Assembly: GCA_025175895.1 (NCBI GenBank)
Contig: CM046003.1
Location: 43,207,335-43,271,334 of the forward strand
Direction: 5' to 3'
DNA length: 64,000 nt
Source of the DNA: Wurfbainia villosa
Lineage: Eukaryota; Streptophyta; Magnoliopsida; Zingiberales; Zingiberaceae
Notes under the pieces: model-generated
What the model saw: the letters and a program-made list of their open reading frames with translations, nothing else
Database searches by the model: none
What the model was told of the DNA's origin: nothing
Translations under genes and position numbers: made by a program
In this document: one piece after another, positions 46,140 through 58,439 of the stretch
Layout: every line of letters begins with the position of its first letter
How positions within the stretch are numbered: position 1 is the first letter of the stretch

Positions 46140-47245
46140 GTCCCAAAGGTTTTATTGAACTCACATATAAGGACTAATAAGTATTGGATTCCTCAGGATC
46201 AAGTTCATTATTTGAATAGACCATATTGGTTCAATGGTCCAGGGGGAGCTAACACTAAAATAGTATACCCGAGTACTGAGCAAAATCATTGAATATTTTT
46301 CTTTAATTTTTAAAATGGTTAGATAGGAAAAATAGTTAGTCAACTCTTGACAACATAGTATCAGGACGCGACGAGATGATAGTACGTTAGGGAAACAAAG
46401 TCTCGTGTATTCAGGCTAGATAAGGCGTATCTAGCTTGGTGCACTTGACAGAGTGGAACTAGCTGAAGCTACCTCGCAGTATCCTAAACTAGTTAGACCA
46501 GGAAGTAACCCTAAGTGACTTAAGTGATATTTTCTTGAATTTGGCTTTGTCTAAGGAAGTGGTCGTTGTTCCGATCAAAGAAGGCCCCTGTGCCTCGCCA
46601 CGACCTGGAAGCCAGTTTCTCGAAAAGTTACTTAACGATCTAAAGGTTAAATCTGAATCTAACCCAAGGTTGACTATCTTTAATCAATTTAAAATCATCT
46701 CACAAAACATATAAGGTGAACAAATTCTGAGACACATAGAATGGGTGAGATGTTAAGGATAATTGAAATATACTTAAAACAATCTTCAAATTACTACTTA
46801 TTTTCCCAACTATTGTACTTAACAACTCTTAGGCCAAAGTTTAGCGCCCCCTACATCTCTTATACTTCATATATTTGACTAAGGGAGAGAGCAAACTAAC
46901 CCTAAAGGTTATATTACAAACCTTTAGATTATTGGTGCAGAGGGATACACCTCGAACCAATCTATCTAACTACTACTAGACGCATGCTTGGACTCATATT
47001 TGATTTATCTAGATGCATGTATAAATAATATTGTTTTTAAACCCCTATTTTATACAAAAACCCCAATTTTTTTTTATTTATGGCAAAAGGGGGAGAAGAG
47101 CGAAAGTTAAGGGGGAGTAACACAAAATTTGACTTTCAAAACTCACCTAGGGTTAAGGGGGAATTTTTGGGAATGACATTCATCATCTCCTATACTTGTT
47201 TTATGCTTTGATTTCCCTTAACTTTGTGTTGGTTTGCCATAGATC
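46140..47245 (+). other. Non-coding 3' internal region of element A
   Basis: About 1.1 kb without pol motifs or sustained ORFs. Short purine-rich words (AAAAGGGGGAGAAGAGCG at 47085, GTTAAGGGGGAGTAAC at 47106, GTTAAGGGGGAATTTT at 47153) look like extra polypurine tracts. Confidence 0.6.
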
Positions 47246-47258
47246 AAAAAGGGAGAGA
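47246..47258 (+). other. Polypurine tract of element A
   Basis: AAAAAGGGAGAGA lies immediately before the 3' LTR start TGTTGGTGCAG. Confidence 0.85.
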
Positions 47259-47259
47259 T

Positions 47260-48317
47260 TGTTGGTGCAGGGGCACTAGATAATCGAACCTGTGTTTTGA
47301 TTATGGCAAAGACACAAAGTTAAGTTTACATCGTTATCTCACGAGCTATCAAGTGTGCAGAAAAGTATTAAAGCTGGAGCTGAAGGCTAGCAACACCCGG
47401 AGGAAGTCGCGGTGGTCGGGCGACACTCGAGTGACTTCGGAGGGAGCCGAAGGAATCGAGTGGAAGGCCAGAAGAGAGAGCTACTATCGAGGTAAGCTCG
47501 TGTGAGTGAGAGATTGTAAGGTCGTGTCCTCTTTACGGGGACGACCGTAGGCGGCGATCCGACTAAGACTTCCTGTGGAAGGTCTAGGTCGAGATCGGAT
47601 GGTTAGAAACCGTCGTATTTATCATTTTCCGAGCTAACCTCTTATTGCAGGGAAGTGGCCAAGGCTGTCGGTATTGTGGACATGGAGCGATCGACTAATG
47701 CCCATCGATCGGTGATGGGAGGCATCAGTCGACTGATGGCGACGATTCAGCTTTTGCGCTAGGTCAAAACGGATAACGTTTGACGCGGCCACTTCGCGAT
47801 AAAATTTGGACAACTTCATGATCCGTTCCGAAAAAAGAGGAGACAAATTCAGAGGCCAAAATCTATAAAAGGAGGGGAGGATTCCACTCCAAAGACATCA
47901 AGTTTATTCATCAAGTGCTCCTACAACGCCAACGCTCCAACATCGTCATAACGCCGACGCAACGTCAAGTTTCGATCTTCTTCGTCGGCAGCAGAATCAA
48001 GTAATATTTTTGATATTGTATTCTTTGTTTTTCTTCATAACGAGGTGAGGTAGGCTTGTTGCCTCATCCTCGTATATTCGATTTTGTGATCGTTGTCTCC
48101 TACCTCCAACGAGGAGGAGACGTTATAGTGCTTTGCCCTCCGTACGCGGTCTAGGACCGATAGGGCCTTGGAGTAGCAACCGCTGGGTTGTGAACCAAGT
48201 AAAATAAACGTGCTCATTTATTTTCCGCTGTGCTTACTTTGCGTATCGAACGATCGAAAAAGAAAAGATTTACGATCGCTATTCACCCCCCCTCTAGCGA
48301 CGCTTCTCGATCCAACA
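47260..48317 (+). repeat. 3' LTR of gag-only element A
   Basis: 1,058 bp. It is nearly identical to 43210-44270 except for a tight cluster of changes at 47663-47720, over the palindromes. TATAAAAG is at 47864-47871. Confidence 0.95.
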
Positions 48318-48322
48318 ATTCC

Positions 48323-50747
48323 ATCTTCGATAATCGATGCATAATTTTAAAGGTTCATCCCTCTTTTATCAAAGAGTTCTGGATCCTTCTCAAGGAGAAA
48401 TACTGGGATAGATAAATATCTCCTTCCAACATCTCCTATAATCACAACTTATGTTCTTCCAATTTCCCTAGTGTTTAGTAACACTTATACCAGTCAAATT
48501 ATCACCCGATATAGGATCTTCGATATCGTAACTATTTCCGCAATCATTTCGATCGCCTACTCCACTTGCCTATGCAGCGGCAAGCCTAGGAGTTCATTCG
48601 AAACTATATCTGAACACTCTCAGATTATACGCACATCCGAGAGACATATCGTACCATACTTCCAACAATTGGACCATCCATAAGGATATGTCCACAGTAA
48701 AAGTATGTATTTCAAAGTCTAAGGGCATCCCTCGACTTCTTAATTATTGATCCACATCTCACCAGATGGTAGAGATACCACCGACCCACAAGTCGATGTA
48801 TAGGACCTTCTAATCCACACTAGGAATGTTCTAGACAAAGATACATGTAAACTACAAGTATCTCCCAACATATTAACCCAGAGGGTAAAACTAGAGTAAT
48901 ACCCTGAACGATGAAATATCTGTCGATCTGATCCCAAAGGCTCCATGCAGGTCTCGACCCTTCTCCGAAGAGAACCAGATCAGATCCAATAGTTCACGAC
49001 AAAGCGGTCACATTTCTGCGACGAATGCCGTGAGGATTTTTCCTAGACCATCTGATCTCATCACTTAATCCTACGAGCTGCAACTATAGAATACTGAATA
49101 AATACGACCATTGTCGTATACTCTCTCTGTACAAATCAAATCACATCTGAGGGTAACTGTTATTGTATGCATGAGTCTTCCACGATGTCTTCTGCTGATG
49201 CTGCTTCTGTGATGATATCTGCTGTAGGGAAGTATCAAGAAACTTCACCCATGCCTGAGGTAGTAGGTTGCTGCTGACGAAATAACCCAATCTTCTGTGC
49301 TGATCTCTGCTGTCGAGATGATACATCATCCTCCCGGAACACCATTGGTAGTCTTCAACTAAGTCTTCAAAGTACACCTCCTCCACTGTACTAGTTGCTC
49401 AACAATAGCAACAGCTGAACTGTTCCAACAGATAATCTAGCTTCACGTGTCTTCGTGATCTGCACTGCACGCACACAATCCCTTCGGAGTCTTTTTTCTG
49501 ATTTTTGCTGATATCCACAAGAACCTTCTGATGATCTGCGATTGGTCTTCTATAATCGAAAAGTAGCTCAAGGCCTGTGACCCTGATATTGCTCCTTTTA
49601 TCCAACAATTGGAGACTTCTGACTCTATTAAGTTGACCTGCATTATTTGCTTATCGGTCTTCAACTCTTAAACCCTTGTACGGAGTCATTTCTAAACTCC
49701 TGTCTCAATCCAACGTCTTCCGGTAGGATCTGATAGAAGATCCCGGCATCCTAATCTAACTATAAGCCAACAATCGTAGGTGGCTTAAAATATCCATTCA
49801 TCTTCTTGAGCTATTAGGTGGTCGTAACCTCTGCAAGTCTCACGACCCTGCACAGTACACTGTTACTAACCGAGCACCCTTTCTTGAAGCTCAAGAATTC
49901 CTTACAATGTGTCACTAAAAGTGACACGAGGAAATACACTCTTTCAACATCACTAAACCATGATCACGTGATGTTTTATTTCCCGAAGATTATTTTCTGC
50001 ATTTATCACCAAATACTGGCTTGATCCCGATACTGGTATACAAACAACTCTTCTTTCTCGGTATAACATGAGTTAAGTACTCAAAAGTACTCTCAAAGTT
50101 ATACAACTCAGTACTAACAACTCAGGGATAAAATCCCTATGAAACACCGTAACCTAGCCTTCCGCTATCTGCATCACAATAGTCTACATGTTTGTTCATT
50201 ACCCACAGGTAATGATCTGACTAGCACAGTTAGTGGAAATCTCTAAGACTGTAGTCTCTGATTTCCATAATAAATGTGACGACTGAGCCCCTGTTTTCCA
50301 ACTCGGTATCAGTCGGCTCTCAGAGGTAAATTACCTCCTCGACACATGTTCAAGACTCACAGACTCAACAGGTCATTTCCGTGGTCAACTTATACCACAG
50401 TTACAAATAATAACCAACACACTACAGGTTATTCCCTGGTATAAGCATCTAAATGCATAGCCAACATAACCGAGAATATAAACCCTAAAGGTCACTCCGG
50501 TTGGTCACCTCGGTGGACGACCCCTACTATAAGTCTGCTCAGGTGTCATAACTCTATGGTATACACCTACTGATCAAGTTTAGATAAATATCTACTAAAC
50601 CATAAGTTATCAGGAATTCTTACCTCGTGCTGCTTGGAGCTCAGCCCGCTGTCCATCTAATCTCAAAAACCAAAACCGAATAAATCGACTCCCGAGAATC
50701 CAAGACTCGACTCAAAAACAACATTGTATGACATCGCAGAACCTTGG
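48323..50747 (-). other. Decayed gag/leader part of the gypsy element
   Basis: This should hold gag, protease and the start of RT on the minus strand. Only short unconnected frames remain (for example 49386-49141 and 49664-49443), with no motif I can name. It is annotated by position within the element only. Confidence 0.5.
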
Positions 50748-50759
50748 GCTCTGATACCA
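50748..50759 (-). other. Primer-binding site of the gypsy element
   Basis: TGGTATCAGAGC on the minus strand lies seven bases from the 5' LTR end (CGTGACA). It is an exact initiator tRNA-Met site. Confidence 0.95.
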
Positions 50760-50766
50760 CTAAAGT

Positions 50767-53700
50767 TGTCACGCCCCGAGAGTATGCCAAGCCGAAAATC
50801 AAACGGACAGCACCTCCCCTGTACGTGGCAACATTTCGGGTTAATACAAGGCCTGTAGGCCCACAATAACAACAATATATATATCAAAACAACAACTACA
50901 CAAAAACACAGCGGAAACAAACCACAACAATACAACAATCCCACACATGCATACCGGTATGACTAACACACCACAACACAAAATCTCGACAAAATCTGAA
51001 TATACAACATATACATCACGAAAACTCTAAAATACAATGCACAACGAACAGCAGGCCCAAAACAAAACACGGGAGCCTCGTGAGATGAGATGACGTCAGC
51101 CGACGGTGCTCCAAGCTGTCACAAAGTCTTCTACCTGTTACCTGGGCGACAGAAAAACCCAGGGTCCGTGGGGGTGGTGAGTAAAACTCAACAGGTAATA
51201 GAAAACATGTACATATGTAATATCACATGTGTTTCGACAACATAATCTAGATGTACAACAGGTATATCAGCATAGTATATAAATACAAGCATATACCGTC
51301 TAACTGAAATGAATAACATAAAATGCAGACATACACGAAGTGCTCGCTACTACTCGATCCAACCTGAACATATATCCAACATATATATAACAGGAAGAGT
51401 AATACCAACACATAATCTACTCATGCTACAGGCCAAAGTATCTATGGTCTACCCAACACATACCAATATCCGACACAACTGTATAACATATGCAAGAAAC
51501 ATGCATGAATATGATGTCCACCCAAATGCAGCAAGCATAGTACAAACAAATGCAACATCACAATAATCATATATATATAGACTGTATCTATATATATATT
51601 AATCTCAACCATCCATATATATATATATATATATACATGCATATATGTATATATATATGGTAATATGCAAAGCGCCATCAGATACGGCTATGCAGCATGC
51701 ATGGTCATGTCGGCTCACCCTAAAGCTACCACGACCCCAGTGTGGCCTCGGTGGCTCGAGCATGACAACTGTCCCAACTCAACACCAACCACTACTCTCG
51801 AGTGGCCGAGTGGGCAGTATGATCGAGTAGCATATAAGCGTAAAGAGCAAGCTACATGATGGGGGTCCCTACTGTTGGCCACTCCTACAGTCACTACCCA
51901 TGAGTGGTCGAGTGCCACACATGCAGGACTATGACACGCAAATCCAACTACCACCGTCTATAGTGGTAGAGTGTGGCACCACAATGCTCTGCCCTCACAC
52001 GGGTGACTCCTACTATGAGTAACCGTGGAGGCAGGATGACTGGTGACACTCTCAACCACAAGGGAGACCTCGTCGCCAGCGTGCATGCAAATGCATGAAT
52101 GCAATGTCTCACATACAGACATCCACCATAGACTCTCTATCCTACAGAGAATCATACTAACCAGATCAACGCACTCTCTATCCTACAGAGAGTCGTACTC
52201 AACTGATCATAATACTCTCTTTCCTGTGGAGAGTTATACCAATCTAATCGACGCACTCTCTATCCTGTAGAGAGTCGTACTCATCTGATTATAACAATCT
52301 AGGACCACCGGTTCGTAGCGATACCCTAAGTATCATTCCTCTGACCATTTACACAATACATGTTCGATGGTAACATACAACCTAAGGGTACTAGAACTAA
52401 CCCTAGGTTAAAGACATTATCTACCTACGGATGACCTTTTTGCCCAATGTACAATCAGGTTGTCATCCGGACTTTACTAATTGCACTTAACTTAAACAAA
52501 TTCTAAGTTACTTGCATCACCTATATGTATAACTCCTAATCATGATAAAATAAATATGATATCAACAATGGAGTTAATAGCCAATGGTAAAAGATCAAGC
52601 ATACGATAAAAAGAACAAGGTCAAGGTAATATGAACACCTAACATGCTCATATCAATAACTAAATCTGAATGCAATACATCTACCTAGACCAGGTAGGAA
52701 ATTACCCACCTGATTTGTAGTTCGGCTGATTGTATTCACGTCCGGAAACCTGCCTCGAATCGAAGTCCTGAAACCGTAGAATCAAAAATAACTCTAGTCT
52801 CCACTAACCACCAATATAATCCAATAATAACATATTCAAATCAGTTTACTAAATTAATATGATACACAACTATGAACAACCAAACCTCACTTACCAAGCC
52901 TAGCTTTCATTTGCTCGACTTCTTGATCCTCATCAGATCTACTCAATTGCCCAGAAATACGATATGTAAATCTACAATTAACACCACTATATTAATGATC
53001 ACAAACAAATATGATGGTTCTCCAACTATATCATTATTAGGTCAAAGCTTACCTCATCTGATCTACATATCAGATCCAATATATATATAAACTAGCATCA
53101 TATCTATTGATACCATTCTCAGATCAAGGCTTACCTCACATTACCTGTCAAATTTAGATTCCGTGCTCAACTCCATCAACTACCCATTCAACAGAACGTG
53201 CTCTCAAACCCATAGCTTATCAATGCGATGAAACACACTTTGGCAACACCATCCAATCAACATTAACCCATTCGTAGCCCCCCAATAACATGGCATACCG
53301 AGTATCAGCAACCTTGCAATCCACTTGCAGTCATAGTCCCCAAACTTACATCCAATCCAAGATGAAAACAACCATAATTAACCATCATGGAGAACTCACC
53401 AACTGTTGCATCACATCTCGACCCCAAATCCCTTAGCAACACAATGAATTTAACTGGATTGATAGAACAAAAGTAACGGCTCATGCTTACCGGCAAATCG
53501 GAATCTCACCGGCCCCAAATTTTATCATTCGCCAGGAACCAATAGGAACGCTGCTGCCCTAGTCCCCAAACACGCAGATCTGGACTTGTGCCGGCAGAAC
53601 TCGCCGCTCCCGAACCGAACTAGTGTAGACATCGCCGGCGTAAGTCTCCAGTCGCTAACCACTCTGGTAGTGATCTCAGCCCCCAAATCTCCGTATCACC

Positions 53701-54286
53701 AACGAAATCGACGGCCACAAGCCTACTGCCTTAGCTCCAGTGACGATCGGCCAAGCCAACTCATGATGCCGATGATGGTGACGAGTTGCTGTTGTCGGGA
53801 TCACAGGAGAAGGGAATGCCAGCGATCGAGAACGAGATAAGGGCAGTGGCTAGAGCTTGACGGCGACTAGATCAATCAGGAAGGCTCGCGATCGGCGAGC
53901 GACGGGCTGCGATGGTGCAGGAAGAAGACGACGACAGTTGATCGCTCGCTCGGCAGTCACAGTGGAGAGGGGAAGCGTCTTCGAGCGGCAGAGATGCGGT
54001 TGGGGAGAGGAATCGTGCGAGAGGAAGTCGGTGGGATCGGGAAAAACAATCGACAGTGGAGAAATAGGAGTCGCGATCGACGGGAAACAAAAGAACTAGA
54101 TTAATTAGCCATTTAATATAGTCTAAATAGGCTTTATAAAAGCCTATTCGCTTTATCCCCATGAAATGTCCATACAACCTCCGTTTAAATCCAGAAAAAT
54201 TTCTAAAAATTCCTGAAAAATTCTACAAAGATATTTTATCAATTAATGAGGAATATTTTATTTTATTTTTTTCCTGATATTTTACA
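50767..54286 (-). repeat. 5' LTR of the gypsy element (3.52 kb)
   Basis: It reads TGTCACGCCCCGAGAG to GATATTTTACA on the plus strand. It contains four TAGAGAGT units (52130-52290) and a longer (TA)n tract near 51615-51660. The GC-rich block 53420-54000 carries many small indels against the partner. Confidence 0.95.
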
Positions 54287-54291
54287 CAATT

Positions 54292-55335
54292 GGTTCCCAA
54301 ACTAGGTGAACTACAATTAAAGAAGATCAAGGCTTCACCTCTTGCACCTTGGTTGAAGATTCAAAAGCTTTCTATAAGCACCTCAAGAGTTTATGCAATG
54401 CTTAAACGCTTTGAAGTAGAGACATGCAGCTTTTGTTTTGAAAATAATATCATGGTGCCATTCACTTCTAAGGAGTTCTCAATCGTTATTGGTTTACTTA
54501 GCGTTGGTCAACCGGTTAATATCGATTTGAAATTGGTTTCTAACTTCTTTGAGCGACATTTCAAGGGGATGAAATGTATTAAGAGAAATGTCATCATAGA
54601 GAAGTTATTTGTGTTGGCGGATAAAGAATTAGAAATTGATGATTTTTTTAGGTTTTTTATTTTGCTACTTTTTAATTGTGTTATATTTCCTATTAGCAAT
54701 TTTGGTACACCTAGTTTTATTTTCCCATACTTAGACAATTTGGAAATATTTTTTGAGTATGGTTGGGGAGATGCAGCTTTTAGATTTGTGCGTGCTGAAA
54801 TTGAAGACCATCTTGGATACTCCAAAGTGGACAAAAAAGAGAAAACATATATGGGAGGTTGCATAGTTGGACTGATGGTATTATTTTCAGCATATATGTG
54901 TTATTTGTTGAGTGAGTAAATGTTAATCATTGTATTTATATAGGGTTGGGTTTATGAAAGAGTTCCTATGCTTGGTTAACCTCGTGTTTTACATTGCTTT
55001 CCTCGATTATTCAAGTGGGGAGAGAGCAAAATTCCTGTTAATCCTAAAGGTGCAGAGACTGCATTAATGGCGGTGAGGTCAAATAAGGTTGGTGCAATTT
55101 ATTCTTTATCGTTGTATAATTTGGTTTAAATGTGTTATTGAACTAAAAATTTATCTTTTTTACTTTTAGATTGTGCCAATCAAGTCATTCCAAGAGGAAA
55201 AAGTACTTGTTGATGATATAGAGAGGTTTGGTGAGGTAACAATTTTTAATCCAAGATAACAAATTTATTAAGAGTCTATTATTCAACCAATTAGCATGCT
55301 TAATTAACATTTCTATTTCCAGGTTGATTCTCGAC
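54292..55335 (+). pseudogene. Ulp1-like MULE gene, middle segment
   Basis: The open frame 54292-54919 continues the segment at 37663-37775. It reads KIKASPLAPWLKIQKLSIST, MVPFTSKEFSIVIGLLSVGQ and ADKELEIDDFFRFFILLLFN, then GWGDAAFRFVRAEIED. This is the N-terminal region found with Ulp1-like proteases in plant transposons. After an intron, the 54943-55088 exon (KWGESKIPVNPKGAETALMA) has a TAA near 54978. A short exon near 55170-55235 (IVPIKSFQEEKVLVDDIERF) follows. A solo LTR interrupts at 55336. Intron limits are approximate. Confidence 0.65.
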
Positions 55336-56458
55336 TGTTGGTGCAGTGAGGCACCGAAATCGAACCTGTATTTTGATTATAGCAAAGACACAAAAGTTAA
55401 GTCTATTTTGTTTTCTCACGAGCTGAATCGAGTGTGCAGAAGATTGATATAGCTGGAGCTGAAGGCTAGTGACACCCGGAGGAAGCCGCGGTGGTCGGGC
55501 GATACTCGAGTTACTTCGGAGGGAGCCGAAGGAATCGAGTGGAAGGCCGGAAGCAAAAGCGACACGTAAGTATCGAGGTAAGCTCGTGTGTGCGAGAGTA
55601 AGTAAGGTCGTATCCTCTTTACGGGGATGATCTTAAGCGTAGATCCGACCAAAGACATCTTATAGATGGTCTAGGTCGAGATCAGATGGTCGACGACCAT
55701 CGAAATTATGTTTTTATTGAGCTAACTTTGACTTGCAGCAAGCATCGATCACGATCGCTACGGAGGACTCGACCGCTGTATCACGATCGCTAGAGGTTAT
55801 CAATCGATCGATGTCGCCATCACGATCGATGATGGCCATCAGTCGACTGATGGTCAATGATCAGATTCGAAGAGTCAAGGCTTATCACTCCACCTCAAAG
55901 CGGTTTAGTGTCCATTTGTGATTGGTTGAAGACCCACTCGAAAAGGGGCTCAAAGGCTATAAAAGGAGGGCCAAACCTAGGGTTTTAATAACAATTCTAA
56001 GTGCTCAAAAGCCTCTGTTACGCTGTAACTCTACGACAACGAAGTCCTTCCATTCCGACGTCTAGGTTTAACTTTCTTTATTATTATACGTCGGTCTTAG
56101 TTTTTGTTATCAGTTTGTCATTTATATTTCTGGAGCTTTTATCGTATACGAGGAGAGGGGGAGTGTCCCTCTACCTCAAGTTTTTGTGGTTTCTTCTTGT
56201 ATCGATTAACTCCTACCTCTAACGAGGAGGAGTTCCTTTAGTGCTTTTGCCCTCCGTACGTGGTCAAGGACCACTAGGGCCTTGGAGTAGTAGCCTTCGG
56301 CTACGAACCAAGTAAATCTCTTGTGTCTATTGTCTCCTTTACTTTTTGTTTTGCTTATCTTTCCGCTGCATATAAGTTTTCTTTTAAAACGAGTTCGTAC
56401 GAGAAAAATTTTCTTTCGCTATTCACCCCCCCCTCTAGCGAACCGCATTGATCCAACA
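55336..56458 (+). mobile_element. Solo LTR, diverged family A
   Basis: It runs TGTTGGTGCAGTGAGGCACC to GCATTGATCCAACA (1,123 bp). The duplication TCGAC is perfect (55331-55335 and 56459-56463). It shares CCGGAGGAAGCCGCGGTGG, CTATAAAAGGAGGG, CGTACG...GGACC and ATTCACCCCCCCCTCTAGCG with the LTRs of element A but differs at many sites. No internal sequence is present. It sits in the Ulp1-like gene. Confidence 0.95.
55958..55965 (+). promoter_or_regulatory. TATA box of solo LTR
   Basis: TATAAAAG in GGCTATAAAAGGAGGG has the same position as in element A. Confidence 0.55.
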
Positions 56459-58190
56459 TCGACTCGGTGATTCAAAATTGTTGGATCACATAAAAAGGCT
56501 TGAAAATGAGATTAAAGTGTTGAAGGAAAAAAATAAAGTGGTTAAAAAGGATACAACCCAATATGGCTTTAAGGATTCCCCACATATGCATGATGAAGGT
56601 CATACCGAGAAAGATGTAGCTGTGGATGCTGATTTTACTATTGAAAGTTTGAACAAAGTTGTTGACGACAAAGTGTCAATGAACACAGATGACAAAGGTA
56701 AGTTGGAGAGTTTTTTTGAAGTGGTTATAGATGAAGTGCAAATGAACACAAATGCTAGAGATAATGATAATGTAGGTAGCAATACCGAAAAAGAAAAAGA
56801 GATGATTGTTTATAATCCAAAATCATCTATTGTGAAGACTGTTCAGAGAAGAATAGATAGATTGAAAAAAAAGAAACATCCGGACTACATGACACCCCCT
56901 AGTACTATCCCAAAGCGAAAGAGTAAATGACATTTGACCCAAGTCGTTGATGAGGTAGTTTCAGTAAATATTTTTTACAATGCCTGCATATATTTTATAT
57001 ATTTGATGAGTATTGTAGTGTTTAATTTTTTGATTGAATTTTGTATTTCTATATTGTGTTGTTTCTATATAGGATGATATGAGTATAGATATTCAAAATA
57101 TTGCTGATAGTGCTGTAGAGGAATCTCTACAGGATTTCCGAGGAAGATTAGACTTTCATGGGCATGATAAAATATCAACGGAAGAAAAAAATATTATTGA
57201 GAAGTATATCTGCGGGGATATTTTGGGGTAAAAATATCTTATATTACTTTAATGTTTCTGAAATCTTATTTTGCTATTTTATTTTTTGAGTTGTTAATTT
57301 TGGTATTTTGGCTTTGTAGTGGTGTAGTCTGGCAAGATGATGATGTATTATTGTATGGGTATGAGTTATTGCAGTGTTTGTTTGGCACCGAACTACGATC
57401 TGACCTCATTCATGCCTATTTCAATGTTTTGAGCAACAAAGAAAATAACTATGGGCATGAAATATATTGCATGTCTCCCAATGTCCCGGTATATACTCTT
57501 AATAGTATTTGATTTATATTATCATCATAGTGATAGTTAATGGTTATTTTTTAATTTTTTATAGAATGATGTGATTACTATGCTCGAAAATACCAAGCAG
57601 AAGAGGATTACAGATAACAATTTTTCAGTATTTTTATCAAAGTTGACCAAGAGTTCATTGGTCAAGCTGTCGGAGCTACAGAAAGAGCTCCTAGAATACT
57701 GTAAACACATACTTTTCCCTATGCATTATAAAGCACATTGGTTCTTGCTCGTGTATACTCCAAGCGAAAAATCTTTCACGTTGAAAAATTCTATTAGTAG
57801 CCCTATTTACAAATGTGCAGTGAAGAAATTTGTAAGTTGGATAAAAAAATAAGTTACTTTTATTTTTTAAAAATTTGTACACATCTTTTATGATTGATTT
57901 AATAAATATGTTTATTTGAATTGGTTGTGCAGGAAAAATTTTTGTCGTGATATCTTTGGAATGTGGAACAATGTGATATTGGCATAGGTGAAGTAATTGC
58001 TGTAAAGAGTCGACAACAAGGAAATGATTTGAATTGTGGTATTTATATTTGTCTATGGGGTGAATGTTTTGCCCGAGATAATCCAACATTTTGGAAAGAA
58101 GAATGGGACACATCAATCGAAGGGTATAGAGCTCGGATTGCTTCGGCCATTTTGTCTGATAAACGAGGCTTGTTCAAAGGATTGAAATGA
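56459..58190 (+). pseudogene. Ulp1-like MULE gene, C-terminal protease segment
   Basis: The first part (56464-56930) is acidic and Lys-rich with a short coiled coil (LLDHIKRLENEIKVLKEKNK). Exons near 57075-57230, 57320-57490, 57565-57850 and 57934-58190 carry the C48 protease fold. HILFPMHYKAHWFLLVY holds the catalytic His-Trp region, and QQGNDLNCGIYICLWGECFA the Gln and nucleophile Cys. The segment ends RIASAILSDKRGLFKGLK at 58190. A TGA lies just after EKFLS at about 57950, so it is broken. Ulp1 proteases cut SUMO from its targets; transposon copies have no settled role. Confidence 0.8.
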
Positions 58191-58439
58191 CTTATCAGTG
58201 CGTTGTCAGTGCTTCGACAATCTTGTCTGATAGTTGTTATGTATTGGTGATGATGGAGTTATAATTATGTTTTAAATTGGTGTCCTGATATTATGAATTT
58301 GTAGAACAGTATTTTGGTGGGATGATAATTTCATGTTTGATGTATGAATTGACCTTTGAGTGTTGGATTTATGGTATTAGTCTTGTCCTTTTCTTCTTCT
58401 ACTTTTGTAATGATGATATGTTATTCGTGCATTAAGATC
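58191..58439. other. 3' flank of the Ulp1-like gene
   Basis: AT-rich with no ORF; presumably 3' UTR and transposon spacer. Confidence 0.4.

Larger units (their letters stand above)
43210..48317 (+). mobile_element. Gag-only (TR-GAG-like) copia-type retrotransposon A, nested in the gypsy element
   Basis: LTRs 43210-44270 and 47260-48317 run TGTTGGTGCAGGGGC...CTCGATCCAACA. A perfect duplication ATTCC flanks it (43205-43209 and 48318-48322). The primer site is at 44273-44284 and the polypurine tract at 47246-47258. The only coding region is gag (44755-46139), with frameshifts. No pol remains in 3 kb of internal sequence. Family A also left the solo LTRs at 6071-7153 and, more diverged, 55336-56458. 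Confidence 0.95.
37776..54286 (-). mobile_element. Ty3/gypsy retrotransposon (probably Tekay/Del chromovirus), with nested insertion
   Basis: Long LTRs at 37776-41258 (3') and 50767-54286 (5') share TGTCACGCCCCGAGAG...ATTTTACA ends. A perfect 5-bp duplication CAATT flanks it (37771-37775 and 54287-54291). The primer site is at 50748-50759 and the polypurine tract at 41259-41270, both on the minus strand. Internal sequence is about 9.5 kb, of which 5.1 kb is the nested gag-only element. An integrase piece remains at 41769-42110. The LTRs are still very alike although coding is decayed, so it may have moved as an already defective element or lost coding content later. Confidence 0.95.
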
